Source: CAZTHK01 sp964613215
GTDB lineage: Bacteria > Krumholzibacteriota > Krumholzibacteriia > Krumholzibacteriales > CAZTHK01
Direction of reading: 5' to 3'
NCBI GenBank assembly: GCA_964613215.1
Contig: CAZTHK010000008.1
Span: 1-64,000, forward strand
DNA: 64,000 bases
Below are positions 25,262 through 34,028 of this stretch, piece by piece. Under the pieces are notes generated by a model that had not been told where the DNA came from, did not search any database, and saw only the letters and a program-made list of their open reading frames with translations. Positions within the stretch are counted from its first letter, which is position 1. Every line of letters starts with the position of its first letter. The translations under genes and the position numbers were made by a program.

Positions 25262-27901
25262 ATGGATGGTTCGCCGAAACCCGGCCAGTTCTGGGGGAAG
25301 TACAATAAGGATGAAAATTGCTGGCATCCCCTGATACATCACTGTTGTGATGTATCGGCATGCTTTCAAACCCTTATGGAGAAATTAGCCGTTCTGCGCA
25401 AAAGGCTTGCCCGGTCAGGGGATCTAAATGATCTCTCAGATGTTAAGATTCAAAGATTGTCTGCGCTGGCCGCCATTCACGATTTCGGAAAATTCAACCA
25501 TGGATTTCAGAACAAAATACTTCCTTCTAAAAAATATTTTCCTAAGAGGGGACATATCAGAGAGGCCTTATCTGCATTTGATAACACGGAAATACAGCAA
25601 AAAATAATCAAAGCTTTAGCGCTGGAAAATCTAGTTGAGTGGTTCGAATCTGATGAAATATTAACTCAGTATATTCTGACTATTTTATCTCATCATGGTG
25701 AGCCAACATCTTTGGATAAGGCAGTCCTCGCTGGAAAAAACTGGCAACCTTCAGAAGGTGTAGATCCGGTTATGGGTGTGGCGGAATTAATGGATAAGGT
25801 GAGAGAGTGGTTCCCGGGAGCATTTGAAACAGCAGGTGAAAATGAAAAACTTCCCTCTTCACCTTACTTCCAGCATGCTTTCTGTGGTCTTGTTCAGCTT
25901 TCCGACTGGATAGGGTCAAGCGAAACATTTTTCCGTTTTTCTGATAGTCCGGATGATGACAGGTATTCATTTTCCAGAAAACAGGCAGGGGAAGTGTTGG
26001 AGAAAATGGGAATGATTGCTGATTTATTCCTTTGGCATATATCGGATGAATTACCATCTTTTTCAACCATCACAGGGAAAGATTGGGATCCCCGCCCTCT
26101 GCAGAATAAGTTCCTTGAGCTCGATACTCCTCAGGAAGAAGGAAGCATCGTATGCCTCGAAGCTGAAACCGGCTCGGGAAAGACCGAAGCAGCATTCATA
26201 CATTTTCTGAAATTATACCGGGCAGGAAAGATTGAGGGTATGTACTTCGCCCTGCCTACCAGAAGTGCAGCCACCCAGATCTATAAAAGAATTCATCAGA
26301 TGACTGTAAATTCATTCGGAGCCAACTCTCCTCCAGTGGTACTAGCAGTTCCGGGGTATATTGAGGTGGACCAGGTTAAAGGAGAACGAGGAGGAACACT
26401 TCCTCGTTTCGAGGTACTATGGAAGGATAAAGACCGTTTCCGTTTCCGGGGATGGGCGGCGGAGCACCCCAAAAGATACATGGCAGCTCCGATAATAGTG
26501 GGGACCATAGATCAGGTTCTTCTGTCCTCTCTTCAGGTTTCTCATGCGCATCTAAGAGCTTCAGCCCTGTTGAGGCATCTTATAGTAGTAGATGAAGTTC
26601 ATTCCAGTGATGATTATATGAATACCATCCTGCTTGAAACCTTGAAGTATCATATTAAAGTGGGAGGCCACGCCCTTCTTATGTCTGCTACTCTGGGCGC
26701 TGAGACGAGAAATATGTTTATCAATCTCAACACCAGAACTCCAGATACTTCTTACTCTGAAGCCGTAACCGCCCCATATCCGGCTTGCTCCATAAAGGGG
26801 GAGAGAACAGAAGGTATCGCAAGGGATAATAGATCAAAAGAAATATATATTTCTATTCTGCAGCACAATTACGAAAACAATGAAAATATTGCCAGAGAGG
26901 CTTTCAATCACGCAAGGAACGGAGCCTGTGTAATAATTCTGAGAAATACTGTAGCCGATGCTATATCAACACAAAGGCAAATCGAAAAAATCGCTACAGA
27001 GCAAAACAGCGAGGAACTTCTATTCCGATGCAAAGATGTAGTCACTCCCCACCACGGCAGATATCATCCTGAAGACAGAAAATCAATCGATGAAGCTCTG
27101 GAAAAGCGATTCTCCAGCATTGAAGGAAGAAGCCCGGGTGTGGTTGTAACTACACAAACAGTAGAACAGAGTCTGGACGTAGATTTCGATTTCATGATCA
27201 CCGATCTCTGTCCAATGGATGTTCTTCTACAGAGGGCAGGCCGGCTGCACAGACATGATGTCGTACGGCCAGAGGGATTCAAGAAAGCTCAACTTCAAAT
27301 AATCGTACCAGAAGCAGATTTGATATCCATGTTAATCGATGGGGGAATATTAAAGAAAGGGACTCCGGCAGGTATAGGATCAGTATATGAAAATCTGGCT
27401 ATCCTGCAACTGACAAGGGAGAACTTAAACAGAAACAGTCGCATAATTATTCCCGAGATGAATCGTGAGTTGGTGGAATCTTCGGTGAATGCTGAAAGAA
27501 TAGAACAGATGATAAATAATAATGAAAACAGCAAAAAATGGAAGCGGCACCTGGGAGACTTAAAGGGGAAAATTCTTGCAAAAAAAGCCGGGGGTAGAAT
27601 CAGCATAGTTCCCAGAGAAGAACCATTCGGCGAGGTTAACTTCCCCGATCATTCAGAAGAAAAAATACCAACCAGGCTGGGACAGGCGGATAGACTGGTA
27701 AAATTCAAGGAAAACAATAAAGAGATTTATTCACCTTTTGGGAACTCCTTGACATTCATGAAAATTCCTGGTTGGATGTTAAGCGATGGGGAAATCCAGG
27801 GGGAGAACATCGAGGCATTAAAAACAAATAATGGGATCAAGTTTTCTATAGCGGGAATTGACTTTATTTATAACAGGCTGGGACTGCAGAAGGTGAAATA
27901 G
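25262..27901 (+). CDS. cas3: CRISPR-associated helicase-nuclease Cas3 (subtype I-E)
   Basis: A protein of 879 residues from the ATG at 25262; a TTG four codons earlier is possible. The N-terminal HD nuclease has the His pair in HPLIHHCCD, the HD motif in AAIHDFGKFNHGF and a further His in ILSHHGEP. The superfamily 2 helicase has Walker A AETGSGKTEA (Lys near 307), DEVH box VVDEVHSSDD, SAT motif LLMSATLG and the Q-R-GR motif LLQRAGRLHRH. It is recruited by Cascade to a matched target, where it unwinds and degrades the DNA. The start of the operon is three bases ahead of cas8e. All catalytic motifs seem intact. Confidence 0.97.
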   Translation: MDGSPKPGQFWGKYNKDENCWHPLIHHCCDVSACFQTLMEKLAVLRKRLARSGDLNDLSDVKIQRLSALAAIHDFGKFNHGFQNKILPSKKYFPKRGHIREALSAFDNTEIQQKIIKALALENLVEWFESDEILTQYILTILSHHGEPTSLDKAVLAGKNWQPSEGVDPVMGVAELMDKVREWFPGAFETAGENEKLPSSPYFQHAFCGLVQLSDWIGSSETFFRFSDSPDDDRYSFSRKQAGEVLEKMGMIADLFLWHISDELPSFSTITGKDWDPRPLQNKFLELDTPQEEGSIVCLEAETGSGKTEAAFIHFLKLYRAGKIEGMYFALPTRSAATQIYKRIHQMTVNSFGANSPPVVLAVPGYIEVDQVKGERGGTLPRFEVLWKDKDRFRFRGWAAEHPKRYMAAPIIVGTIDQVLLSSLQVSHAHLRASALLRHLIVVDEVHSSDDYMNTILLETLKYHIKVGGHALLMSATLGAETRNMFINLNTRTPDTSYSEAVTAPYPACSIKGERTEGIARDNRSKEIYISILQHNYENNENIAREAFNHARNGACVIILRNTVADAISTQRQIEKIATEQNSEELLFRCKDVVTPHHGRYHPEDRKSIDEALEKRFSSIEGRSPGVVVTTQTVEQSLDVDFDFMITDLCPMDVLLQRAGRLHRHDVVRPEGFKKAQLQIIVPEADLISMLIDGGILKKGTPAGIGSVYENLAILQLTRENLNRNSRIIIPEMNRELVESSVNAERIEQMINNNENSKKWKRHLGDLKGKILAKKAGGRISIVPREEPFGEVNFPDHSEEKIPTRLGQADRLVKFKENNKEIYSPFGNSLTFMKIPGWMLSDGEIQGENIEALKTNNGIKFSIAGIDFIYNRLGLQKVK

Positions 27902-27903
27902 CT

Positions 27904-29523
27904 ATGTCTGAAAGTCCGGATAAAGCGTACAACTTATTAACAGAACCGATCTTTAATTTAAATATTGGAGAAAAAGACAGATCACTTAATCTTCCCGCAA
28001 TCCTTGCGTCCCTGAGCAAAGAATCCCCGATAGTAATATCATTTAACGGCCTGATGCCTCACCAGAAACAGGCCTGGTATTCCTTTCTCGTACAGCTCGG
28101 TGCAATAGCTTGTTACCATGGAGATTTATACGAACCCCCGACTGAGGAAAAAGTTTGGAGAGAGATTTTAAGAAATCTGACTTCCGATTGGCCTGAAGAT
28201 GAACCTTGGTATCTGGTGGTCAATGATCTCAGCCAGCCGGCATTCTTTCAACCGCCTGTGCCCGAGGGGACTTTAAAAGCATTTAATTGCGTTAGAACCC
28301 CTGATATTGACGCGACGACTGATCTTCTGGTGCTTTCGAAGAATCATGACGTGAAAAGAGGAAGAATAGAAGACCCATCTGCGGAGTACTGGATATATTC
28401 AATTATTACGGTGCAGACGATGGGAGGTTACCCTGGAAGTGGTTACAATCAGATAAGTCGCATGAATGGTGGTTACGGCAATAGACCGCTGGTTAGTGTA
28501 TCACCTGGAATAATATGGAATGAAAGATTCAACAAAGATATAGGTGTTATGCTAAAAAACCGGGATAATGTTATTTCAGAGTATGAACTGAATGGCAAAA
28601 AAGAACTGCTTTGGCTTTATGGATGGGACGGAGAAACTGGCTTGAGATTTAATGAACTGGCACCCTATTACATTGAAGTTTGCCGAAGAATCAGATTTGC
28701 CGAAAGCAACGGCAATCTGATAATGAAAAAAAAGAGCACAAATAATTGCCGCATATCCAGTGCGAAACAGCAAAATGGCAATGTAGGAGATCCCTGGATA
28801 CCAATTGAAAAAGGGAAAGAAAGCAAAGCTCTCACTATTGGTAGAAGCGGATACAGATATGACAAGCTCTGCGATATTTTATTCAGTGGCAATTATACAA
28901 GAAACATATGTTCTTCATCCTACAATAAAGACAAGAATGTTCTTTTATGCTCAGCTTTAGCCAGGGGTCAGGGAAAAACAGAAGGTTTCCATGAAAGGAC
29001 TATTCCAATTCCCCGAAAAGCTAAAAATTTACTAAAAACATATCAGGGAAAAGATCTAACGGCAAAAATATCCAAAATATGGATAGAAGACACAAGGCAA
29101 GCCAGGCGAACTCTAAGAAAGTCCATTTTAAATCTAATAAGGGGAGCTCAAAAACTTAAAGATCCTAATTCTCTAAGGGCAGATAATAGAGCCGACAAAT
29201 GGCTTCTGGAATTTACAGAACGAGTCGATAGGATTTTCTTCAAGGTATTATGGGATGTGCTGGGAAAAAAGGAATCTTCTACGGATTCCGGGGATTCGGA
29301 ATTTATACAAAAATCTCAATGTATATGGAGAAAGCAACTTAAAGATATTATGGAAGATGTTTTCGAAGAGGCGAAGAAATCAATGCCACTGCCCACAGCA
29401 TTACATTACCGGGCAGTTTCTAAAACTACCAATCAGTTGAATAAATTTTTATATTTTTTCCTGAAGGAGTCATGTGATGAATCTTCAGTCACAAGAGGGA
29501 AAACAGAGTCTATCCCAGAATAA
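27904..29523 (+). CDS. cas8e: Cascade large subunit Cas8e (CasA/Cse1)
   Basis: A 539-residue large subunit of the I-E effector. It recognises the PAM and helps seat Cas3. Family features are the N-terminal NLLTEPIFNLN start, LMPHQKQAWYSFLVQLGAIACYH, PAFFQPPVPEG and the TMGGYPGSGYNQISRMNGG loop region. Length is within the Cse1 range (about 500-560). It starts two bases after the cas3 stop and its end overlaps cse2 by 47 bases, so Cascade genes are co-translated. Confidence 0.96.
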   Translation: MSESPDKAYNLLTEPIFNLNIGEKDRSLNLPAILASLSKESPIVISFNGLMPHQKQAWYSFLVQLGAIACYHGDLYEPPTEEKVWREILRNLTSDWPEDEPWYLVVNDLSQPAFFQPPVPEGTLKAFNCVRTPDIDATTDLLVLSKNHDVKRGRIEDPSAEYWIYSIITVQTMGGYPGSGYNQISRMNGGYGNRPLVSVSPGIIWNERFNKDIGVMLKNRDNVISEYELNGKKELLWLYGWDGETGLRFNELAPYYIEVCRRIRFAESNGNLIMKKKSTNNCRISSAKQQNGNVGDPWIPIEKGKESKALTIGRSGYRYDKLCDILFSGNYTRNICSSSYNKDKNVLLCSALARGQGKTEGFHERTIPIPRKAKNLLKTYQGKDLTAKISKIWIEDTRQARRTLRKSILNLIRGAQKLKDPNSLRADNRADKWLLEFTERVDRIFFKVLWDVLGKKESSTDSGDSEFIQKSQCIWRKQLKDIMEDVFEEAKKSMPLPTALHYRAVSKTTNQLNKFLYFFLKESCDESSVTRGKTESIPE

Positions 29524-30031
29524 AGATCTATATACTATTATTAATCATATAGCCCATGCAATCAGTGACCAGAGGATCAGCAAGGGAGATCTCGCAGAAT
29601 TGCGGCGGGTAAACAGCGACGACTTCAACCGCCCGTCATTCTGGAAGATAATAACAAACTACGTATTCTATAATGAACAGGGACAATATCCTTCCGGAGA
29701 TGCATTAAGTAAGTGGGCAGTTATCCTTTCAGGAATGGCAAGGATGGCACCCTATCATCACGATCCAGGCATTAAAGTGGGGGTTGCGCTTGCCAGAAAT
29801 GATTTTTCAGAATCGAGATTGTTGAGGTTATTGAGATCATCAGGTGCCACCTTCTACGATAATATTCAAAGACTATGTATATTTCTGGCTTCCAAAGGTC
29901 AAAAAATCAACTGGGTAGAGCTGGCAAAACTAGTTCTTACTGCTGATCCTGACAAAAAAGAAAAGATAAGAGAAGAAATTGCAATGGATTATTATGGAAG
30001 AAAAGAACAGGAGGAACAAAATAATGAATGA
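29477..30031 (+). CDS. cse2: Cascade small subunit Cse2 (CasB/Cas11)
   Basis: An all-helical protein of 184 residues from the ATG at 29477, which has AAGGAG seven bases upstream and is preferred to the GTG three bases earlier. Two copies normally sit along the belly of Cascade and stabilise the R-loop. Recognisable features are RRVNSDDFNRPSFWKI and the FYDNIQRLCIFLASKGQKINWVELA region. It starts within the end of cas8e and overlaps cas7e by eight bases. Confidence 0.93.
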   Translation: MNLQSQEGKQSLSQNKDLYTIINHIAHAISDQRISKGDLAELRRVNSDDFNRPSFWKIITNYVFYNEQGQYPSGDALSKWAVILSGMARMAPYHHDPGIKVGVALARNDFSESRLLRLLRSSGATFYDNIQRLCIFLASKGQKINWVELAKLVLTADPDKKEKIREEIAMDYYGRKEQEEQNNE

Positions 30032-31235
30032 AGCGAAATTTGTTCAAATTCATTATCTGACACCATACCACGCCAGTCTTCTTAACAGAGATGATGTTGG
30101 TCTGGCAAAAAGAATTCCCTTTGGAGGTTCAAGCCGTATAAGAATATCTTCCCAGTGTCTGAAGCGTCATTGGAGAATGTATGAGGGAGAATACTCTCTG
30201 AAAAACATTACCGAAGATATGGATAATCTCGATATGTCAGTCAGGTCGAGAAAGATATTTGAAAACGAAATTGCATCTCCTCTAGCGGAGGAAGAATTTA
30301 ATAAAGATTATATTAATGTAGCCCTTGAAAAAATAATAGATAAAGTTCTAGGGGTTAATGTTGAAAGAAAGAAGGAAGCAGAAAAAGACGAAGAAATAGT
30401 AATAGAAACTTCACAACTAATAGTTCTCGGCAAACCCGAGATAAATTATTTAAAAAATCTAACCAGAGAAATAATCAGCGATGCATCTTCTGCTGATGAA
30501 ATTAAAGAAAGATGCAAAAAAAGGTTAAAGGATAAAGACCTAAAGCAGAATCTTCAGGCTCTGGAGAGAGCGAGTGGCCTCGACGCAGCACTTTTCGGAA
30601 GAATGGTAACAGCAGACATACTGGCCCGGGGAGATGCATCAGTACATGTAGCTCATGCTTTCAGTGTACATGAAGAAGAAACCGAAACTGACTATTTTAC
30701 CGCTGTGGATGATCTTTTACAGGCGGAAGGAGAACTGGGCAGCGGGCATATTAACGAAACCGAATTAACCAGCAATATTTATTACGGCTACGTAGTGGTT
30801 GACTTATCCCAGTTGGTCTCCAATCTGGAAGGAGTAGATAGAAAAGACTGGACAGGTGCTGACAGGACACTTGCTTCCAGGATTGTACACAACTTGATTC
30901 ATATCATTGCCACCGTTTCTCCCGGAGCAAAATTAGGTTCTACTGCTCCTTACTCAAGGGCAAATACATTACTTGTAGAATCCGGTAACGCTCAGCCGAG
31001 AACACTGGCAAACGCTTATCTCAAGCCCGTTAATCTTGAGAAAAACACAGATCCGCTTCAGGTGTCAGTTGATGCAATGGGAGACCATCTCAAAAAGCTC
31101 GATTTGGTTTACGGCAAGAATGAAGATAGAAAAGTGGTTTCCCTTCAGGAAATTGAAGATGATTTTCCTGCTGAAAAGACCGACTCTCTCAACAACCTGG
31201 CAGGGTGGACTTCAGAACTGGTTAAAGGGGCATAA
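30024..31235 (+). CDS. cas7e: Cascade backbone subunit Cas7e (CasC/Cse4)
   Basis: A 403-residue RAMP-type protein forming the helical backbone that coats the crRNA, normally six copies per complex. Features are VQIHYLTPYHASLLNRDD near the start, RISSQCLKRHWR, DAALFGRMV and ETELTSNIYYGYVVVD. The ATG at 30024 has AGGAGGA upstream and overlaps the cse2 stop; a longer frame back to 29979 is unlikely. It lies two bases ahead of cas5e. Confidence 0.97.
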   Translation: MNEAKFVQIHYLTPYHASLLNRDDVGLAKRIPFGGSSRIRISSQCLKRHWRMYEGEYSLKNITEDMDNLDMSVRSRKIFENEIASPLAEEEFNKDYINVALEKIIDKVLGVNVERKKEAEKDEEIVIETSQLIVLGKPEINYLKNLTREIISDASSADEIKERCKKRLKDKDLKQNLQALERASGLDAALFGRMVTADILARGDASVHVAHAFSVHEEETETDYFTAVDDLLQAEGELGSGHINETELTSNIYYGYVVVDLSQLVSNLEGVDRKDWTGADRTLASRIVHNLIHIIATVSPGAKLGSTAPYSRANTLLVESGNAQPRTLANAYLKPVNLEKNTDPLQVSVDAMGDHLKKLDLVYGKNEDRKVVSLQEIEDDFPAEKTDSLNNLAGWTSELVKGA

Positions 31236-31237
31236 CA

Positions 31238-31987
31238 GTGAATATTCTTGTACTAAGATTCGATGCGCCCCTTATCTCTATGGGAGCGCCAATAGTTGAC
31301 AGTTACGGCAAGGTACAGGAATTCCCTGCCCTCTCCATGCTCACAGGGTTACTCGGTAATGCTCTTGGCTATGATCACTCAGAGCATGAAAAACTCAATG
31401 CACTACAGAAACGTATAGAATTTATCGCCCGTCAGGAAATTTCGGGCAAAAAAATAATGGATTATCAAACCGTTGATCTTAGTCAGGGCTTTATGGACAT
31501 GGCTAAAATGGGATGGACAACCAGACACACACGTGATGAAAGGGGGAAAGGAAAAGCAACGAAGGGAACCCATATCCGTTATCGGTATTACTTTGCTGAT
31601 TCGATTATCACCATCTTTCTCACCCTTAATCCGGAGGACAGAGATCCTGATATTAACAGCCTGGCAAGCGCACTTGAAAAACCCGAGCGACCATTGTTCA
31701 TTGGCAGGAAATGCTGTATACCATCAACTCCTATCCTGGCAAACAAAATTGAAGATGAAGATCTTCTTAATGCTTTAAAAAATTATCCGCTGTTCGACAG
31801 AAATTCATTAAATGAATTCACGGAAAAGAAAACCGTCTTTGCCCGATGGTCATATAAAAAGGATGAAAGAACTTCCCGTTTGCTGTCAATTATGGATAAG
31901 AGGGAATGGAAGAATCAGATACATTGCGGTGAGAGACTGGTTAGACAGGGGAATATACTTTTGAGGGGAGGAAAAAGCAATGAATAA
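31238..31987 (+). CDS. cas5e: Cascade subunit Cas5e (CasD)
   Basis: A 249-residue RAMP protein that caps the 5' handle of the crRNA. Family signs are LVLRFDAPLISMGAPIVDSYGKVQEFPALSMLTGLLGNALGY at the N-terminus (read in parts) and the QGFMDMAKMGWTTRHTRD region. The start is GTG at 31238 with AAGGGG upstream. The gene overlaps cas6e by eight bases. Confidence 0.96.
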   Translation: MNILVLRFDAPLISMGAPIVDSYGKVQEFPALSMLTGLLGNALGYDHSEHEKLNALQKRIEFIARQEISGKKIMDYQTVDLSQGFMDMAKMGWTTRHTRDERGKGKATKGTHIRYRYYFADSIITIFLTLNPEDRDPDINSLASALEKPERPLFIGRKCCIPSTPILANKIEDEDLLNALKNYPLFDRNSLNEFTEKKTVFARWSYKKDERTSRLLSIMDKREWKNQIHCGERLVRQGNILLRGGKSNE

Positions 31988-32705
31988 ACTGTATATGACC
32001 AGAACATTCATTCATATGATGGATTTATACCGAATTGCAAAGCGACCTCATCTCTACAAAAAGGAAGTTGATTCCGGTTACCTGATACACTGCCTGCTCA
32101 AGGAACTGTTCAAGGATGATAACCCATCCCCTTTCGCCGTCATGAATGGAAACGGTCAGTACATTAAAATCTTGGGATATTCATCCAAATCAACAGAAGA
32201 TCTCAAAGATGTTGCAGAAAAAAATAGATCAAGAAAAATATTTGATGCAATAGACTGGTCCAGATTCTCATCCAGGGTCATGCCTACTGTGTTTTCGAAA
32301 GATAAAGAATATCGTTTCAAATTAAGAGCATGCCCGGTAGTAAGGAAGGGCCGGGGTTCGACCGATTTCAAACCGGGTGCAGAGGTGGATGTCTTTCTGT
32401 CAGAAGTATCAAAAAATCCTGGTGAAGAAGCAATCTCAAGAGAACAGGTATATAAGGAATGGCTAAAATCTATGTTCGACAGGTATAGAATAGAGATTAC
32501 CTCCCCACTAAAGTTAACCAGAATGAAACTTACCAAATTTGTCAGAAAAACTACAAAAAGGCAAGTTAGGACTATGACCAGGCCCGATGCAACATTTGAA
32601 GGAAAGATCAGAATTAATGACAGCCGGATCTTCAATGAACATCTGAGAAAAGGATTTGGAAGACACAACGCCTTCGGTTTCGGCATGATGTTGTTGAGTC
32701 GATAA
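31980..32705 (+). CDS. cas6e: CRISPR RNA endonuclease Cas6e (CasE)
   Basis: A 241-residue metal-independent RNase that cuts the pre-crRNA in each repeat and stays bound to the 3' hairpin. The Gly-rich C-terminal loop GFGRHNAFGFGMMLL is characteristic of Cas6e. The probable catalytic His lies near the N-terminus (TFIHMMDLYRIAKRPH), but I cannot assign it surely. It overlaps cas5e by eight bases and its stop directly abuts the cas1 start. The array repeat has a perfect six-base-pair stem, as this enzyme requires. Confidence 0.95.
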   Translation: MNKLYMTRTFIHMMDLYRIAKRPHLYKKEVDSGYLIHCLLKELFKDDNPSPFAVMNGNGQYIKILGYSSKSTEDLKDVAEKNRSRKIFDAIDWSRFSSRVMPTVFSKDKEYRFKLRACPVVRKGRGSTDFKPGAEVDVFLSEVSKNPGEEAISREQVYKEWLKSMFDRYRIEITSPLKLTRMKLTKFVRKTTKRQVRTMTRPDATFEGKIRINDSRIFNEHLRKGFGRHNAFGFGMMLLSR

Positions 32706-33587
32706 ATGGTTATAAAAGGAAGACTCGGGTTACAGACCTCCAGAATTCCACACGTCAACAGGCATGGGATGTTATGGCTTTCCAGGGGAAACCTTAATGT
32801 TAAAGACGGCACCCTGCAATTCATATCAGCAGGATCCCCAGCTTTAAAAGCCGGCCGGTATGCCATCCCGTTTCAGAATATATCAATGATAATTCTGGCC
32901 CCGGGCACAACAGTAACCCACGACTGCTTACGATTATTGGCAAGGCATGGAACAGGGTTAATAGCAGTTGGGGAGGGTGGATGCAGAATGTATTCTGCTC
33001 CTCCCCATGGTCCTGGCGATTCTAAATTGGCAAGAAAACAGGCAAATCTATGGGCCAACAAGGAGACCAGAATTAACATAGCCAGGAAGATGTATGACAT
33101 AAGGATGGAAGACGGAGGATTGCCGGTAAAAGATATCAATGCACTAAGAGGTATAGAGGGATCCAGGATGAAGGAATCGTACAAGATAATTGCTGAGAAA
33201 TATGACATCGAATGGAAGGGACGTAGATATGACAGAAATCAGCCAGAAAAAAATGATCCCCCGAATCAAGCTATTAACCATGTTGCTACAGCAATGGAGG
33301 GGGCGGCGATGATTGCTGTTGCGGTCACAGGAACAATTCCCCCTCTCGGCTTTATCCACGAAGATGCATCCATAGCTTTTTGTCTTGATATAGCTGATTT
33401 ATTCAGAACAACCGACACAGTACCAATTGCCTTCAAAGCGGTAAAAAAAGCAGAAAGAGAGTGCATCGCATTTGAAAGCATAGTAAGAAAAATTGCTGTT
33501 GAACATTTTAAAAAAAGAAAAATCATTCCCAAAATGATCGACCAAATCAAGCTCTTGCTGGAATCAGATGACAGTAATAGTAACTAA
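32706..33587 (+). CDS. cas1: CRISPR adaptation integrase Cas1 (subtype I-E)
   Basis: A 293-residue integrase subunit that, with Cas2, inserts new spacers next to the leader. Motifs RIPHVNRHGMLWLSRG, ILAPGTTVTHDCLRLLARHGTGL, NHVATAMEGAAMIAVAVTG, GFIHEDASIAFCLDIADLFR are typical of Cas1e. They supply the metal-binding Glu, His and Asp residues. The ATG follows directly on the cas6e stop and the end overlaps cas2 by 20 bases. It appears intact, so acquisition should be possible. Confidence 0.97.
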   Translation: MVIKGRLGLQTSRIPHVNRHGMLWLSRGNLNVKDGTLQFISAGSPALKAGRYAIPFQNISMIILAPGTTVTHDCLRLLARHGTGLIAVGEGGCRMYSAPPHGPGDSKLARKQANLWANKETRINIARKMYDIRMEDGGLPVKDINALRGIEGSRMKESYKIIAEKYDIEWKGRRYDRNQPEKNDPPNQAINHVATAMEGAAMIAVAVTGTIPPLGFIHEDASIAFCLDIADLFRTTDTVPIAFKAVKKAERECIAFESIVRKIAVEHFKKRKIIPKMIDQIKLLLESDDSNSN

Positions 33588-33912
33588 TAACGTGGCGGAT
33601 AGATTTCGCGGATTTATTTCATCTTGCATGCTTGAGATTGCTCCCGGAGTATATACTTCATCGAATATGAATGCCGGGGTCAGAGAAAGGCTATGGAAAG
33701 TAATTGAGAAATGGTATTATGATTTGAGTGAAGAAGGATCCATAGTGATGACATGGTCAGACAGTAGTGTCGCAGTAGGCCAGAGGGTTAGAGTATTGGG
33801 AGTACCTCCCGTAGAATTAATCAAACACGAAGGAATTATATTAACTTACAGAGAATTGACTGAATCTGAGAAAGATGAAAATGCTGTAACTAAACATGAC
33901 AGTACATGTTAG
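33568..33912 (+). CDS. cas2: CRISPR adaptation protein Cas2 (Cas2e type)
   Basis: A 114-residue ferredoxin-like dimeric scaffold of the Cas1-Cas2 integrase. The N-terminus MTVIVTNNVADRFRGFISSC and LEIAPGVYTSSNMNAGVRER are diagnostic of the I-E form, which lacks the RNase-like features of other Cas2 proteins. The start lies inside the end of cas1. The stop is 116 bases before the first CRISPR repeat. Confidence 0.97.
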   Translation: MTVIVTNNVADRFRGFISSCMLEIAPGVYTSSNMNAGVRERLWKVIEKWYYDLSEEGSIVMTWSDSSVAVGQRVRVLGVPPVELIKHEGIILTYRELTESEKDENAVTKHDSTC

Positions 33913-34028
33913 GAATACAAAGATAATGAATAAATTAACATTGCTATCAGTACCAAACCCCCTCGTTAAAAGTTTCAATTTCGAATTTAATTATATCGTT
34001 TGTTAAAAGTGGCAAGAAATTTGACAGT
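33913..34028 (+). promoter_or_regulatory. CRISPR leader
   Basis: An AT-rich 116-base segment lies between cas2 and the first repeat. A direct repeat GTTAAAAGT occurs at 33965-33973 and 34002-34010. This end is the leader: repeats read in the same sense as in E. coli I-E arrays, cas1-cas2 abut it, and variant repeats cluster at the other end. I could not find a clear IHF site or a strong promoter. Confidence 0.8.

Noticed and set aside
33913..34028. An IHF site in the CRISPR leader
   Set aside because: The best candidate misses several consensus bases.
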